Shown here one piece after another: positions 30,752 through 43,122 of a stretch of 64,000 nt of DNA. Position numbers and translations under genes: made by a program. Below the pieces are notes generated by a model, which ran no database searches, was not told where the DNA came from, and saw nothing but the letters and a program-made list of their open reading frames with translations. This DNA is from Chroococcidiopsidaceae cyanobacterium YX2bin18. GTDB lineage: Bacteria > Cyanobacteriota > Cyanobacteriia > Cyanobacteriales > Chroococcidiopsidaceae. The DNA is taken from positions 1-64,000 of the forward strand of contig JAUJND010000001.1 of assembly GCA_030446505.1 (NCBI GenBank), in the 5' to 3' direction. The stretch's first letter is position 1; every line of letters begins with the position of its first letter.

Positions 30752-31897
<1,146 letters not shown>

Positions 31898-31976
31898 TTT
31901 TAGCGCTAATTTAGGTTATTATTATGCTAATATGCATTTCAATTCTAAAAGCTGTATTAGAGAGATAAAAACAAAT

Positions 31977-32114
31977 ATGGAAGCCGCATTGTTGTTAGCA
32001 AAACTGCCGGAAGCATACTCAATTGTCGACCCCATAGTAGACGTTCTGCCTCTGATTCCGGTTTTTTTCTTGCTGCTAGCTTTTGTTTGGCAAGCAGCGG
32101 TTGGTTATAGATAA
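31977..32114 (+). CDS. psbK: Photosystem II reaction-centre protein K
   Basis: PsbK is a single-helix thylakoid subunit at the edge of photosystem II near CP43. The 45-residue precursor starts at ATG 31977 ([16 protein letters not shown]). The mature protein begins around [17 protein letters not shown], which is the family signature, and ends [11 protein letters not shown] longer upstream start exists in frame but would add 15 residues that do not belong to PsbK. A strong hairpin follows at 32167. Confidence 0.95.
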   Translation: MEAALLLAKLPEAYSIVDPIVDVLPLIPVFFLLLAFVWQAAVGYR

Positions 32115-32166
32115 GCCATTGGGCGGGTGATTATAGCGTTTAGTAACAATCTAAATTCAGTGTTTA

Positions 32167-32188
32167 GGACAGGCGAAAATGCCTGTCC
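32167..32188 (+). terminator. Hairpin after psbK
   Basis: GGACAGGC (32167-32174), loop GAAAAT, GCCTGTCC (32181-32188) form a perfect 8-bp GC-rich stem. It is likely the terminator of the tgt-psbK unit and lies between it and the convergent GST gene. Confidence 0.65.
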
Positions 32189-32226
32189 TGACTCTTAAGC
32201 GCAGCAAAAACGCTGCCACAAGTATG

Positions 32227-32781
32227 TCAACTACGTCCCCCGATTGCCTTTTGAAAGGCAGGTCGCTCAGACATCCGCTTAATATAGTTCACAACATCTG
32301 GGTACGCGCTCAAGTCAAGCTTGAGCATCATGGGAATGTAAGCTAGGGTAGACCCCACCGCCACATCTGCCACACTAAACTGTTCACCCAGTAGAAAAGT
32401 TTGCTGCTCAAAAATTTGATTCAGTGGATTTAGTAAGCGCGGTGTTTCACGCTCCCGACTTGCTTCCACAAAAATTCCCGGTCCTAAAGTAGCATTGGCA
32501 AATAACACCCACTGGTTAAGTTCGGCGCGTTGCTCTAAAGACGTGGTTTTGTCATACTTTTCTGCGAGATAAAGCAGAATTGCCCCTGATTCCCAAAGCT
32601 TGAAATCGCCGTCTACAATCGCTGGGACTTTGCCCATTGGATTAATAGCCAAAAATTCTGGCTCTCTGTGCGCTCCAGCCTGCATATCCAACAGCACAAA
32701 TTCATAGGGAATTTCTAGTTCCTCTAAATACCACTGGACAATTGAGGCTCGACTACGCGCACCGCCGTAAAGTTTTAACAC
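32227..32781 (-). CDS. Glutathione S-transferase family protein
   Basis: A 184-residue cytosolic protein with a thioredoxin-like N-terminal domain (MLKLYGGARSRASIVQWYLEEL) and the GST glutathione-binding turn KVPAIVDGDFKLWESGAILLYLAEKY, where cis-Pro and Glu-Ser contact glutathione. The C-terminal helical domain includes FSVADVAVGSTLAYIPMM, the N-capping box of GSTs. The substrate is unknown. It is preceded on the same strand, 19 bases upstream, by a conserved gene (32801-33265), so they may form an operon. Confidence 0.9.
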   Translation of the reverse strand: MLKLYGGARSRASIVQWYLEELEIPYEFVLLDMQAGAHREPEFLAINPMGKVPAIVDGDFKLWESGAILLYLAEKYDKTTSLEQRAELNQWVLFANATLGPGIFVEASRERETPRLLNPLNQIFEQQTFLLGEQFSVADVAVGSTLAYIPMMLKLDLSAYPDVVNYIKRMSERPAFQKAIGGRS

Positions 32782-32800
32782 TATTTTCCTGGGCTTAGGG

Positions 32801-33265
32801 CTAAAGGACTTTATGAGTATGCGAGTGCTGTTTTACATTATCTTCTTTTGTGACAACTCGACTAACATTTAACACCCGCTTGCGTTCTGTAGAGTATTTA
32901 AAGTCATTACGGGTTGTGCCTTGAGGAATATGAGATTGAGCTACTGGGCGAGCTTTGTAGGTGCGGGCAGCAGCGATCGCGCGTTGGACAAATTCTTCGC
33001 TGAACTGCGCCGATTCTGGGAATCCATCTGGTTTTTGAGGGGTATCACCTGCAATCACAGCATTAATAGTCGTTGCCCAAGCTAGCTTGTATGAAGTAGG
33101 GATACCTTTAATAATCGCTTCCAGTGCGGCAGAAGGAATAGGCTCTAAAACTTGGATTTCATGAACTTCCCCATCTTCCTTAACGAAGCAAGTTGCCAAG
33201 CCAATAACGATATAATCATCTGCCGCTAGATCAGGAGCATTGGGATGTACGAGAGCGGTTGCCAT
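32801..33265 (-). CDS. Conserved cyanobacterial protein of unknown function
   Basis: A soluble protein of 154 residues if started at ATG 33265 (MATALVHPNAPDLAADDYIVIGLATCF). The frame is open 18 codons further upstream. A block EVHEIQVLEPIPSAALEAIIKGIPTSY is well formed and hydrophobic-patterned. The C-terminal half is basic and histidine-rich near the end (KQHSHTHKVL). I do not recognise the family. It lies just upstream of the GST gene on the same strand, which may hint at stress or redox use, but this is only context. Confidence 0.75.
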   Translation of the reverse strand: MATALVHPNAPDLAADDYIVIGLATCFVKEDGEVHEIQVLEPIPSAALEAIIKGIPTSYKLAWATTINAVIAGDTPQKPDGFPESAQFSEEFVQRAIAAARTYKARPVAQSHIPQGTTRNDFKYSTERKRVLNVSRVVTKEDNVKQHSHTHKVL

Positions 33266-33656
33266 CAGAAAATTCCTGCAATTAAGAACTGGGATATGCA
33301 TTAGTTGTAGTTGTTGCATTGTACCAACTTGACAGGCTGTGGCTTAACGACCTAACTGTATTACATATATTTACAAAACTTAACCAACGAAGGATGAATT
33401 CTTAGCAATGAAATGGGAACCATGAAGGATGAAGGTTGAATTTAGGATGACTGCCTACCTCTATGGACAAGCTAAATTTTCTATCTTTCTATCTGCCTAG
33501 TAGATAAAACTTATTTTGGCGAAGTCGTCGGCTCGTCTTACCAAGATGGAGGCTGCAATGACCACAGACACCTGAGTAAGTGACACAAGAATAAACTTGT
33601 TGGTAAACAGAAAATTATAAGTTGATGTTATTGAGCTAGTGCTCAAATATAAATAT
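33266..33656. other. Intergenic region before the TPR gene
   Basis: No gene recognised. Several GGATGAA-type short repeats (33390-33450) occur, without clear structure. Confidence 0.4.
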
Positions 33657-34373
33657 ATGAATAGTAACTCCTTAAAATCACTTCAAGATAAGCCTAAACA
33701 TTATCGTGGCTCAGTTCCATCCTCCAGTTGGAAAGTAAAAAAGCGTACAACTGAACGTCAGCAGCGAGCAGTTCCAGACAGCTATTTACGATCTTTAGCC
33801 TCAACAAAAGCGCAAGAAGGAGATTATGGGGGAGCGATCGCGCTCTTGAACCAGCTAATTGACCGCCATCCCGATAATGCGATTGATTACAATAATCGGG
33901 GGCTAGTTTATTTCCAGAGCGGTCAACGAGCGCTGGCGATTAGAGACTACAAAACAGCGCTTAAACTTAACCCACAACTAGCTAGCGCTTATAACAACCG
34001 CGCTAATTATTACGCCGCTTGTGTACAGTTGGCAGCAGCGATCACAGATTATGACCAAGCCATTGACTTAAATCCCAGCTATGTCAGAGCGTGGATTAAC
34101 CGCGGAATTACGTTACGCGATCTAGAGCAGTATGAGCAGGCGATTGAGAATTTTGACATTGCGTTGTTATTAGGTCAACTAGCAGGTCACATCTACGCTG
34201 AACGCGGACGGACATATCATCTTTGGGGTGACTGGAATTGTGCGATCGCTGATTATCGTCGTGTCTTAACTTATCTGCCTCACGAGAGTGCTTTCAGTTG
34301 TGATCCGGCTGTTCGCTTGCGTCTACAGGTTGAAAAGGAGTTAAACCAGTTGCTTAGTCCACTGTCAATTTAA
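33657..34373 (+). CDS. Tetratricopeptide repeat protein
   Basis: A protein of 238 residues with a basic N-terminal tail of about 50 residues and then at least four TPR units: GDYGGAIALLNQLIDRHPDN, YNNRGLVYFQSGQRALAIRD, YNNRANYYAACVQLAAAITD and WINRGITLRDLEQYEQAIEN, with a weaker fifth (AERGRTYHLWGDWNCAIADY). TPRs form a helical scaffold for protein partners. There is no signal peptide, so it is likely cytoplasmic. ATG 33657 is preferred; GTG 33639 is an alternative. The partner is unknown. It converges with the broken sugar kinase gene. Confidence 0.85.
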   Translation: MNSNSLKSLQDKPKHYRGSVPSSSWKVKKRTTERQQRAVPDSYLRSLASTKAQEGDYGGAIALLNQLIDRHPDNAIDYNNRGLVYFQSGQRALAIRDYKTALKLNPQLASAYNNRANYYAACVQLAAAITDYDQAIDLNPSYVRAWINRGITLRDLEQYEQAIENFDIALLLGQLAGHIYAERGRTYHLWGDWNCAIADYRRVLTYLPHESAFSCDPAVRLRLQVEKELNQLLSPLSI

Positions 34374-34393
34374 AAAGGGACACAGAAGACCTT

Positions 34394-35727
<1,334 letters not shown>

Positions 35728-35818
35728 ATTGTAAAAACTTGTTCCATCAATTGAGCACTTTAGTCAAAAGTAGTGATTGACCTGTTCATAAAATGTTGAG
35801 TTTAGGAGTTTTCACACC

Positions 35819-35917
35819 ATGTCTATATCTGATACTCAAATCTATATAGCGCTGATCGTGGCGCTAATTCCCGGTGTTCTAGCTGTGCGACTTGCAACAG
35901 AACTTTACAAAAACTAG
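35819..35917 (+). CDS. psaM: Photosystem I reaction-centre subunit XII
   Basis: A 32-residue membrane peptide from ATG 35819 to TAG 35917. The sequence MSISDTQIYIALIVALIPG followed by VLAVRLATELYKN is the PsaM signature, a single helix that stabilises the photosystem I trimer interface with PsaI and PsaL. TTTAGGAG lies about 11 bases upstream as ribosome binding site. It stands alone between the broken kinase gene (divergent) and a long spacer. Confidence 0.95.
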   Translation: MSISDTQIYIALIVALIPGVLAVRLATELYKN

Positions 35918-36381
35918 GCGGTATTACAGCTAAAAATATCCTGGTAGTAAGCAGCGTTTGCTGGAAATACCTACAGTTCTGAATGCGTTCAACGCATTTA
36001 GAGGCTGGAGATTATCTGCTAACACTGATCTAAAACTGCCAGGATTATTCTTGCTTGCCGCAACAGGTAAGCCACGCGAATTTCGTGCAGTGATATGGCG
36101 ATATTGTGAGTGATCTGAGCTACACCGAAAATTCGCTTCTTTGGAGCATCGCGGAGAAAAATTTATAGTATTTATCTACTTTGACTGAATTAGACGTACT
36201 TCAGCCTTGATAACTTCTCTTTAAAGGAAGTCAGAATTTGGGGAACTCTACCTCAGATTCAGATATAGGTCTACTAATTTTGCACCTAAATCATTCAAAT
36301 GATCATGGAGGCGCGACTTCAAAGAGTTTCCCCTGCCTAGTGCTACATAAAAAAAGCTTTATAAATTCATAAAAATAGTTT
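35918..36381. other. Long spacer downstream of psaM
   Basis: Stops occur in all frames. A small hairpin AATGCG-TTCAA-CGCATT sits at about 35976-35992 and may help end the psaM transcript. I recognise no gene. Confidence 0.45.
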
Positions 36382-36762
36382 TTATACAACCGTATATTTA
36401 CTTAAACTGTTTAATAAATTAGAAAATACTGAATATTTTTTCAGTAAAACTACGGTTGGAGATAGAGTAAAGTAGCGGTAGTTTGCTTTTGTAGTTTTGT
36501 ATAAGGCTACTTCGAGAAGCAAGTTTGCAATGTCTAGCTTTGCAATCCGTTGGCGAATTGCGGTATGGTGTCCCAGCAAGTTTACGATTCGCTTAAGCCT
36601 CTGGGAATCATGTGCAATATCGCTGTGCAAAGCATAAGTTCGCAGGAATAACAAATCCTGTTTTAAGGTAAAGTATTTACGTTCATAATCTGCAAAAATT
36701 CTCAACTTTTGGATTACACCTCCCGTCTCTAGAGCAACTTTCCAGCTATGAACGCAATTCAA
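36382..36762 (-). CDS. Uncertain 126-residue open reading frame
   Basis: An open frame whose ATG overlaps the start of the divergent gene at 36748 by 15 bases. Parts look protein-like (DYERKYFTLKQDLLFLRTYALHSD; IRQRIAKLDIANLLLEVALYK) with helical, charged character and no membrane segment. The last 30 codons are AT-rich. I recognise no family and there is no clear ribosome binding site. It may be a remnant or a chance frame. Confidence 0.25.
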   Translation of the reverse strand: MNCVHSWKVALETGGVIQKLRIFADYERKYFTLKQDLLFLRTYALHSDIAHDSQRLKRIVNLLGHHTAIRQRIAKLDIANLLLEVALYKTTKANYRYFTLSPTVVLLKKYSVFSNLLNSLSKYTVV

Positions 36763-37146
36763 CCCTCAAGACCCCAATTACAAACAGTAAAACCCCGCCG
36801 AGTTCCTCAGAGTCGCAGCAGCCGTCGTCCATATCGGTTTATGGCGCTGCAAACAACGGCAAAATTGACAGTTAATGTTCTACTCTCAGCGGCAGCAGTG
36901 TCTGCTTTAGTGAAACTCTTGCCTTATTACCAATCTCAACAAGAGAAGTTGCAAGAGATCCAAACTGAAGTCAATATGACACAAGGACGTGTTGCTAGTC
37001 TGCGGACAGAATTCAGCCGCTACTTTGATCCGCAGCAAGCCAAAAGTATTATGCAAGATCAGAGTAATAGAGTTGATCCCGGACAACGCTCGGTCTTTTT
37101 GTTGAATAAGGCTGTTGCGATTGAACAGCCAGCCGCGTCACGCTGA
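36748..37146 (+). CDS. Small single-pass membrane protein with coiled coil (FtsB/FtsL-like layout)
   Basis: A 132-residue protein. The first 40 residues are basic and proline-rich (RRVPQSRSSRRPYRF). One hydrophobic segment follows (VNVLLSAAAVSALVKLLPYY, about 44-63), then a coiled coil (QSQQEKLQEIQTEVNMTQGRVASLRTEFSRYF). The C-terminus contains DPQQAKSIMQDQSNRVDPGQR, a block I associate with conserved cyanobacterial proteins of this size. The layout resembles FtsB/FtsL divisome proteins, but I see no decisive motif, so function stays open. The gene is intact, and the ABC permease gene follows after 200 bases. Confidence 0.75.
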   Translation: MNAIQPSRPQLQTVKPRRVPQSRSSRRPYRFMALQTTAKLTVNVLLSAAAVSALVKLLPYYQSQQEKLQEIQTEVNMTQGRVASLRTEFSRYFDPQQAKSIMQDQSNRVDPGQRSVFLLNKAVAIEQPAASR

Positions 37147-37346
37147 TAATAGTTAGTTTTTCTTGGGCAAACAAGTTTTTAAAATCCACTGCGCTTGAAG
37201 TAATCAAGCGCAGTTCTAGATGTAGGGCTAAATTCTGGTTCGATGAATCCAGTTAGGGCTTAACATTTTAAAGCTAAAGAGTCTAATTAAAAGCCCTGTT
37301 CCGGTAAATTGGTTTAAGCGGGTTGAGAGACTAAAAGTAAGTTAAT

Positions 37347-38253
37347 ATGCAAAAACTAATGCCTTTAAATTGGGGTTTAATTCAACAACGAATCACCCCA
37401 TATCTGTTTTTGCTGCCTGCCCTGGTTATTTTGGGGTTAACTGTCTTTTGGCCTGCCTTACAAGCGTTTTACCTTAGCTTTACCCGCTACGAATATGACC
37501 TTACGCAGTCACCGCAGTGGGTAGGTTTTGCAAACTTCCGTCGTTTGGGGGCTGGATCAGGTTTTTTGGCAGACGCTGTCCAACACTGTAATTTATCTTG
37601 TTGGTGTCGTGCCAATTTTGGTGGTTGCTCCGTTGGCACTAGCAATTTTGGTAAACCAGAAACTACGCAGCATTAATTGGTTTAGGGCAGCCTACTACAC
37701 GCCAGTTGTGATTTCAATGGTGGTTGCTGGAATTGCCTGGAAATGGCTTTATGCAGAAAATGGGTTGCTGAATCAGCTGCTCAAACATTTAGGTATCTCC
37801 GGCGCAGATGGAATTCCTTGGCTGACTAGCCCCAAATGGGCAATTTTCAGTGTTATGGCGGTGACAGTATGGAAAGGATTAGGCTATTACATGGTTATCT
37901 ATCTAGCAGGGCTGCAATCGATTCCTACCGATTTGTATGAAGCAGCAGCAATAGACGGTTCAGACGGTATCCACAAACACTGGGATATTACAGTACCGTT
38001 AATGAAGCCATATCTGGTGCTAGTATCCGTAATTTCTGCTATTTCTGCTACGAAGGTCTTTGAAGAAGTTTACATCATGACTCAGGGAGGACCACGCAAT
38101 AGCTCTAAGACGATTGTGTATTACCTTTATGAGCAAGCCTTCCAAAACTTGGAGATGAGCTACGCCTGCACGATTGGACTAGTGCTATTTTTGGCAATCT
38201 TAGGCTTGTCGCTCTTGAATCTCCAGTTGTCAACAAGGGGGATAAGTAGCTAA
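37347..38253 (+). pseudogene. Sugar ABC transporter permease (MalF type), frameshift in a G5 run
   Basis: A membrane permease of carbohydrate ABC importers. The N-terminal frame starts MQKLMPLNWGLIQQRITPYLFLLPALVILG and runs to FANFRRLG. At a run of five G (37546-37550) the frame changes, and the rest continues VFWQTLSNTVIYLVGVVPIL to 38253. The EAA loop that docks the ATPase is intact (YEAAAIDGSDGIHKHWDITVPLMKP). Removing one G would give about 301 residues. No substrate-binding protein, second permease or ATPase gene is adjacent, so it is an orphan that must partner with subunits encoded elsewhere, if it works at all. Confidence 0.86.
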
Positions 38254-38394
38254 GCTTAGGGACACACTGAACTAATGTATCACCAATCCCTGACGGTAAA
38301 AATCTGGATTTTGAGAAGTGTAGAGTAAAAGTGTGTTCTCCTTTAATTATCGCTGGTCTTGTATTAAATAGCTCGTTACTTGTTGCATTTAGAA

Positions 38395-38988
38395 TTACTC
38401 ACTATAGCGTTCTTCTGCCCAGGGTTCGCCACGTCGGTGATAGCCGTTGCGCTCCCAGAACCCTTGTTCTTCGTGGTCTAAAAACTCTATCCCATTAATC
38501 CATTTGGCGCTTTTCCAAGCATAAAGGTGGGGAACAACTAGCCGCATCGGACCACCGTGTTCTGCTGGAAGGGGATCACCAAATACGGTGTGAGCAAAGA
38601 AGTTTTCCTCACGGACAAAATCTGCTAAAGGAATATTGGTAGTGTAATCGCCGTAGCAGTGCTCCATGATATGGACAGCTTTGGGATCTACTTCAATTAG
38701 GCGCATAAAGTCTGTTACTTTAATGCCAGTCCACTTGACATCAAGTTTAGACCAGCGCGTCACACAATGAAAATCCGCTGTAAAATCGTGTTGCGGCAGC
38801 GCCATGAAGTCTTCCCAGGTAAAGGTAGCAGGTTTTGCTAGACCCCATACTCGTAATTGCCATTCTTCAGAATTGATTTGGGGTGTTTGACCGTATGTAA
38901 GTACCGGAAACCCCTTAGCTAAGTATTGACCAGGAGGGACGCGAGCATCCTCTTCTGTTCCTGGTTTTTGAAAAAATTTTCCTAACAT
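38395..38988 (-). CDS. Sulfite-oxidase-like molybdopterin-dependent oxidoreductase
   Basis: A protein of 197 residues from ATG 38988 (MLGKFFQKPGT). It has the sulfite oxidase fold: LRVWGLAKPATFTWEDFMALPQ, then the molybdenum-ligating cysteine in DFHCVTRWSKLDVKWTGI, and LPAEHGGPMRLVVPHLYAWKSAKWI. The C-terminal GFWERNGYHRRGEPWAEERY is typical of cyanobacterial and YedY-like members. There is no twin-arginine signal, so it is probably cytoplasmic. The substrate is unknown. A molybdenum cofactor gene (mobA) is at 60802. The gene is intact and stands alone. Confidence 0.9.
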   Translation of the reverse strand: MLGKFFQKPGTEEDARVPPGQYLAKGFPVLTYGQTPQINSEEWQLRVWGLAKPATFTWEDFMALPQHDFTADFHCVTRWSKLDVKWTGIKVTDFMRLIEVDPKAVHIMEHCYGDYTTNIPLADFVREENFFAHTVFGDPLPAEHGGPMRLVVPHLYAWKSAKWINGIEFLDHEEQGFWERNGYHRRGEPWAEERYSE

Positions 38989-39145
38989 ATAGATATAGGT
39001 TTGTGGAGGCACTCCAGCTAGGAAAGACAGATCCTAAATTCACTGGCAGAGAACCTGTAGTCTTAAGCTCTAACGTAATCGACCAAATCCTCACACTATT
39101 TTTAAGCTAGCACTTTATTTATTCAAGTAACTAGCTTGCTTGTGA

Positions 39146-39319
39146 TTAAGATTCTTCTTCAACTTCTTCCTTAGTTGGATAGACAAATTTAGAACGTCCA
39201 GTCAGAATCGACTTGCCTAGCGACAAAGCTTTCTGAGCCTCAACTACCGCTTTACGTCTCCAGGTAGTTTTGCGTTTATCTCGTTTTGACTTTGATGTTT
39301 TCTTCTTAGGAACAGCCAT
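39146..39319 (-). CDS. rpmF: 50S ribosomal protein L32
   Basis: A 57-residue protein from ATG 39319 ([20 protein letters not shown]). The basic N-terminal part with [16 protein letters not shown] is the L32 signature. It lacks the four zinc cysteines, as do other cyanobacterial L32 proteins. The C-terminus is acidic (KEEVEEES). It is intact and lies between the oxidoreductase gene and the large envelope protein on the same strand. Confidence 0.95.
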   Translation of the reverse strand: MAVPKKKTSKSKRDKRKTTWRRKAVVEAQKALSLGKSILTGRSKFVYPTKEEVEEES

Positions 39320-39513
39320 GACAACACTCTGGGTAATTTTTTACGACCTATCTATTCTATAGCTTTGCGGTGTAGCTGGAAAAACCTCCAAACTTCTCGT
39401 AGACATTGAAACGTATGCAGAACTTGGTTAATTGATTTGGCAACTAATTTTAGTTTCAAAGCATCACTATTCAGTATTGCCGAATCACGTTCAGGTTCTA
39501 TAGCAGTGATGGC

Positions 39514-41976
39514 TTAATTTGACATTGTGTCAGGAGCAGAAATATCAGTACCCCTAGACGTGTCCAGCAGTGGCTCAGGGAAATTAACGTTGGGTATTGT
39601 TGGCGTAGTGATGTTGCTAGGAACGCTGATCTGAGTAGAGTTATTAATTCTAGTACCCCTAGAAGATGGCGTAACTAAAGAATTTTGCGGCGCACTTGTA
39701 GGAGTCGAGAGTAAAGTCGAACCTGAACTGCTGTTTGTTGAAGTTGGAGTCTGAGAATTCCTGGGACCAGCTGTGGTTTGATTGGGAGTGGAAGAATTAG
39801 AAGCAGGAGAAACTTTTAATTTAGTAGAAGTACTATTTGGAGACTGGCTTGACCTTACATTAGCAGTTTCGGGAACGCTGTTGCTGTCATCAAGCTGTTC
39901 TATTTTGAAGATAGCCGTCTCTGGTTCTGCTGGAGTTGCCAGATTATCAGTTGCAGTTGCTACGTTTTTAAGTCCAAGTAGCGATCGCGCACTCGTAAGA
40001 TATGTACCCCAGCGCTGAATATTAGGACTTTTACTCCATTGACTTCGGCTGACTTCCAAAGACATTACTGGTGCAATCACTCCATAGTTTTCTGCCATAA
40101 CCATGACTGTCACAGCTGTTGCTTGCTTATTCTTTTTAAAGTTTTCTTTCACGACTGTCTGTGTAGCCGCTTCTGCACGACTCAGTAGTGTTTCGTAACT
40201 CTCATTTGGCAGACTTTGAACAGAGAGGTCAATGTGAGTTGTTTCCCTTTGGACTATCTGTGGCTTAATCACCTTATTAGTAACTGCAAATTCTTTTGGA
40301 GGATTAGCGCTTGCAGCTACTGGCGCTTTAACACCCGCTGGCAGAGAAGTTGGGGCGGTGGGAACAGGCTGCTTAGGCGTAGTAGCGTTATCAGTGTCTA
40401 TATAGACAGAAGTATCTTCAAGTTCTTCCGCGACATCATTTGTTTCGCTAGCAGCAGTAGTTGCCACATCTTCAAATGGCACGGTGGCATCTGCTATTAT
40501 AGAGTCTTGCTCAGTTCCAGAAGTTTGATCTTGATTATATGTAGTTGCGGCTGCATCGGTTTCTAGCCCACCAAAGCTATCCTCAGGTTCTTCAGCGACA
40601 GCAGTATCAGTTACTATTTCACTAGCAGTTGTAGTTGCTACATTTCTAAAGCCAAGTAGCGATCGCGCACTCGTGAAGTATGTACCCCAGCGCTGGACAT
40701 TGGGGCTAGCGTTCCATTGACTGCGGCTAACTTCCATTGCCAGTACTGGGGCGATCGCCCCGTAATTGTCCGCCATAACCATGACCGTAACCGATGTCAC
40801 TTGGGTGTTTTTCCAGCTATCTTCAACTACTGTCTGCATTGCCGCTTCTGCGCGACTTACTAATGTTTCATAACTTTCATTGGGCTGACTTTGAACAGAG
40901 AGGTCGATGCGAGCGGTTCCCGCTTGAGCTATCTGGGGCGCGAACAATTCATTAGTCACCCAAGACCCTCCTGCTAATCCCAATAACAGCACTAAGGTTG
41001 CCCTCTGGGTTGTCTGAGTAAACCATTGCTGAGATTGGCTTAAGGCTGCTAGGAGTATTAGCTTCAAACTAGGAGACGATTTTTCAATTAAGCTAGGCTT
41101 GATTGTCGTTTGCAGCGGCAGATGAAAATTAGAGGTACCATTGCTCAAATCTAATTTTGTGCAGGTGGAACCAACTGCTTCGGCAGGCACTACCTGTTTA
41201 TTTTCAAGCTCTTGTTGAGACTTAAGTTGAGCAATTTGCTGGTCGAGTTCTTTTAACCTGTTTTTCAGTCTCTGCCGATCTATTTTTACTTGCTTTAATT
41301 CCTGAAGTAAACTTTCCCGTGATTTCCAACTTGCTGTTGAACTACTAATATTTACACTAAGTTGGTGCAAGATTTCTCTAGATACTGCTTTACCTAATAG
41401 CCAACTGCTGCGGGTTAATAAAGCCGATTGTACTGCTTGCAGCTTACCTTTTCCTGCAATTACCTCAGGATGATTAAAGGGAAGTTTAGTTAGTAGATCT
41501 TCCACCTCATTTCTAGTTTCAGCATAATGCTGTAAATTTTGTCGAAACACTCGATCTGATTGCAAAACAGAAGCATCTGATGTTTGCCCAGGGGGAACGC
41601 CCACAATCGCAATCAGCTGTTTTAAATGTTTACTCGCTTCTTGCTCTTTGGCTAACATTTCAGCTTGCTCTTGATGCAGCTGTTCTGTGTGGGTTGAGAG
41701 GTTTATAACTTCAGGAGAACTCTTAACCAGGTGAGAGTTATACTCGGAAAGCTTCTTTTTTGCACTACTTCTACCTTGGCTCAATCTTTGCGTAATGGGG
41801 ATTGACTTTACACTTTCTGCTGAGTTAATTGTTTTCTCAGGCAGTTAATCTCACAAATAAACGCTTGATAACGAGAATATTTTTGCTCAACGGACTTATA
41901 TTTGCCATCAACCTCGAAAATTTTGCTGTCTTTGAGTAGCCTAAATCTTTGGTCAACCAAAGTATTTATCAGACAT
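39514..41976 (-). pseudogene. Envelope protein with coiled coil, one membrane helix and two QRW-type repeats; frameshifted at the N-terminus
   Basis: The main frame (39514-41784) encodes 756 residues. Residues 20-220 are helical and coiled-coil-rich (RLKNRLKELDQQIAQLKSQQE). A single hydrophobic segment (ATLVLLLGLAGGSWVTNELF, about 262-281) leads to two copies of a domain of about 90 residues. Each runs from ARIDLSVQSQPNESYETLVSRAEA-like to SQW...P..QRWGTYFTSARSLLG. A Ser/Thr/Pro/Asn-rich tail of about 130 residues ends the protein. Further N-terminal sequence lies upstream in other frames (from ATG 41976: LVDQRFRLLKDSKIFEVDGKY), so two small indels are likely; a TTG at 41784 could start a shorter intact product. 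Function is unknown. Confidence 0.7.
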
Positions 41977-42151
41977 ATTTGCTTAACAAACTTTTAAGAT
42001 GAGATTGCCACTTTAAGCCTCCAGTCAGCTTATGTCAATCCCATTTAAATTTGAATGTTTATTTTTATTAACGACTATAGTAGCTCTTATAGCAAATTTT
42101 TACAATCTTTCTCATTTAGAGGAAATTGGCGGTGTAGCGCTTTTTGATCTG

Positions 42152-43122
42152 CTACTTGATTTGGCGGTTTACTTCCTCTGAGATTCCAGCAGGCGGAGTA
42201 CTACTCGGCAAGACATTTTGATTTGGTCTTGTGGTGCTAGGAATAGTGTTATTAAGACTTCCAGACGTATTGGTTCCTGGTTCTATAACTCCAGGAAAGT
42301 AGTGTTAGGAATTAGTGGTGTGACTGAGGAATTGTTATTTGGGACAATGCCAGCATTATTAGGAACGCTGATTGTGCTGCTATTGTTGAGTGGCGCTGTT
42401 GCTGGAGCAATTGCGTCTTGTGTGATTGAGGAGGAAGGTACACTCAGTCTGACACTGCTTGATGGGTTTGTTGGATTTTGAGAAGTATCTGGAGTTTTTA
42501 ATGGTACGGCAGTGGTCGATGGGATAGAACTTGAACCAGTGCTAGAAGTTGGGGTTTGATTAGGCTTAGTAGTTGCGGCAACACCCGGACTGCTAACAGT
42601 ATCTTGGGTTGTATTAGCTGAGGTAGGAGTGCTTGGTTGAGGAGTAATATTTGCTATGTCTTCCAAACCAAGTAGCGATCGCGCAACAGTGAAGTATGTA
42701 AACCAGCGTTGGACATCAGGGTTACTAAACCATTGAGTTCGGCTGACTTCTAAAAACAAAACAGGTGCGATCGCGCTGATTTTGACCCATAATCATCACA
42801 GAAACATCCGTCATCTGAATATCCTGGTCGAAGCTTTGCTGAACAGCGCTCAAGGCTACCGCTTCTGCTCGACTCAGCAGATTTTGGTAAGTTTCATGTG
42901 ACTGGCGATCAAGAGAAACCTCAACACGCTTGGTATCAGCTTGGGCAATTTGTGGTGCGATTACTTCACTACTCCAACCTCCCCTAACCCCAATAACACC
43001 ACCAAAGTCGCCATTGGGCTTTTCTTCGCAACCCATTCCCAAGACTGATTAAGGGTGTAGCTCAAAATGCTAACTTTAGATTGGGCTGCTATTGAGGCTT
43101 GATGAAGAAAATTGCCCTGCAT
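42152..43122 (-). pseudogene. Paralogue of the QRW-domain envelope protein, three frameshifts
   Basis: Starting at ATG 43122 (MQGNFLHQASIAAQSKVSIL), the product has a membrane helix (PMATLVVLLGLG), then changes frame to SSEVIAPQIAQADTKRVEVSLD and a QRW-type domain (TYQNLLSRAEAVALSAVQQSF; DVSVMIMGQNQ). After a second shift comes FLEVSRTQWFSNPDVQRWFTYFTVARSLLGL. A low-complexity Ser/Thr/Pro tail follows, and a third shift near 42290 leads to PGTNTSGSLNNTIPSTTRPN and a stop at 42152. It is clearly related to the neighbour at 39514, sharing the membrane anchor, domain and tail style, and arose by tandem duplication. Confidence 0.72.
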
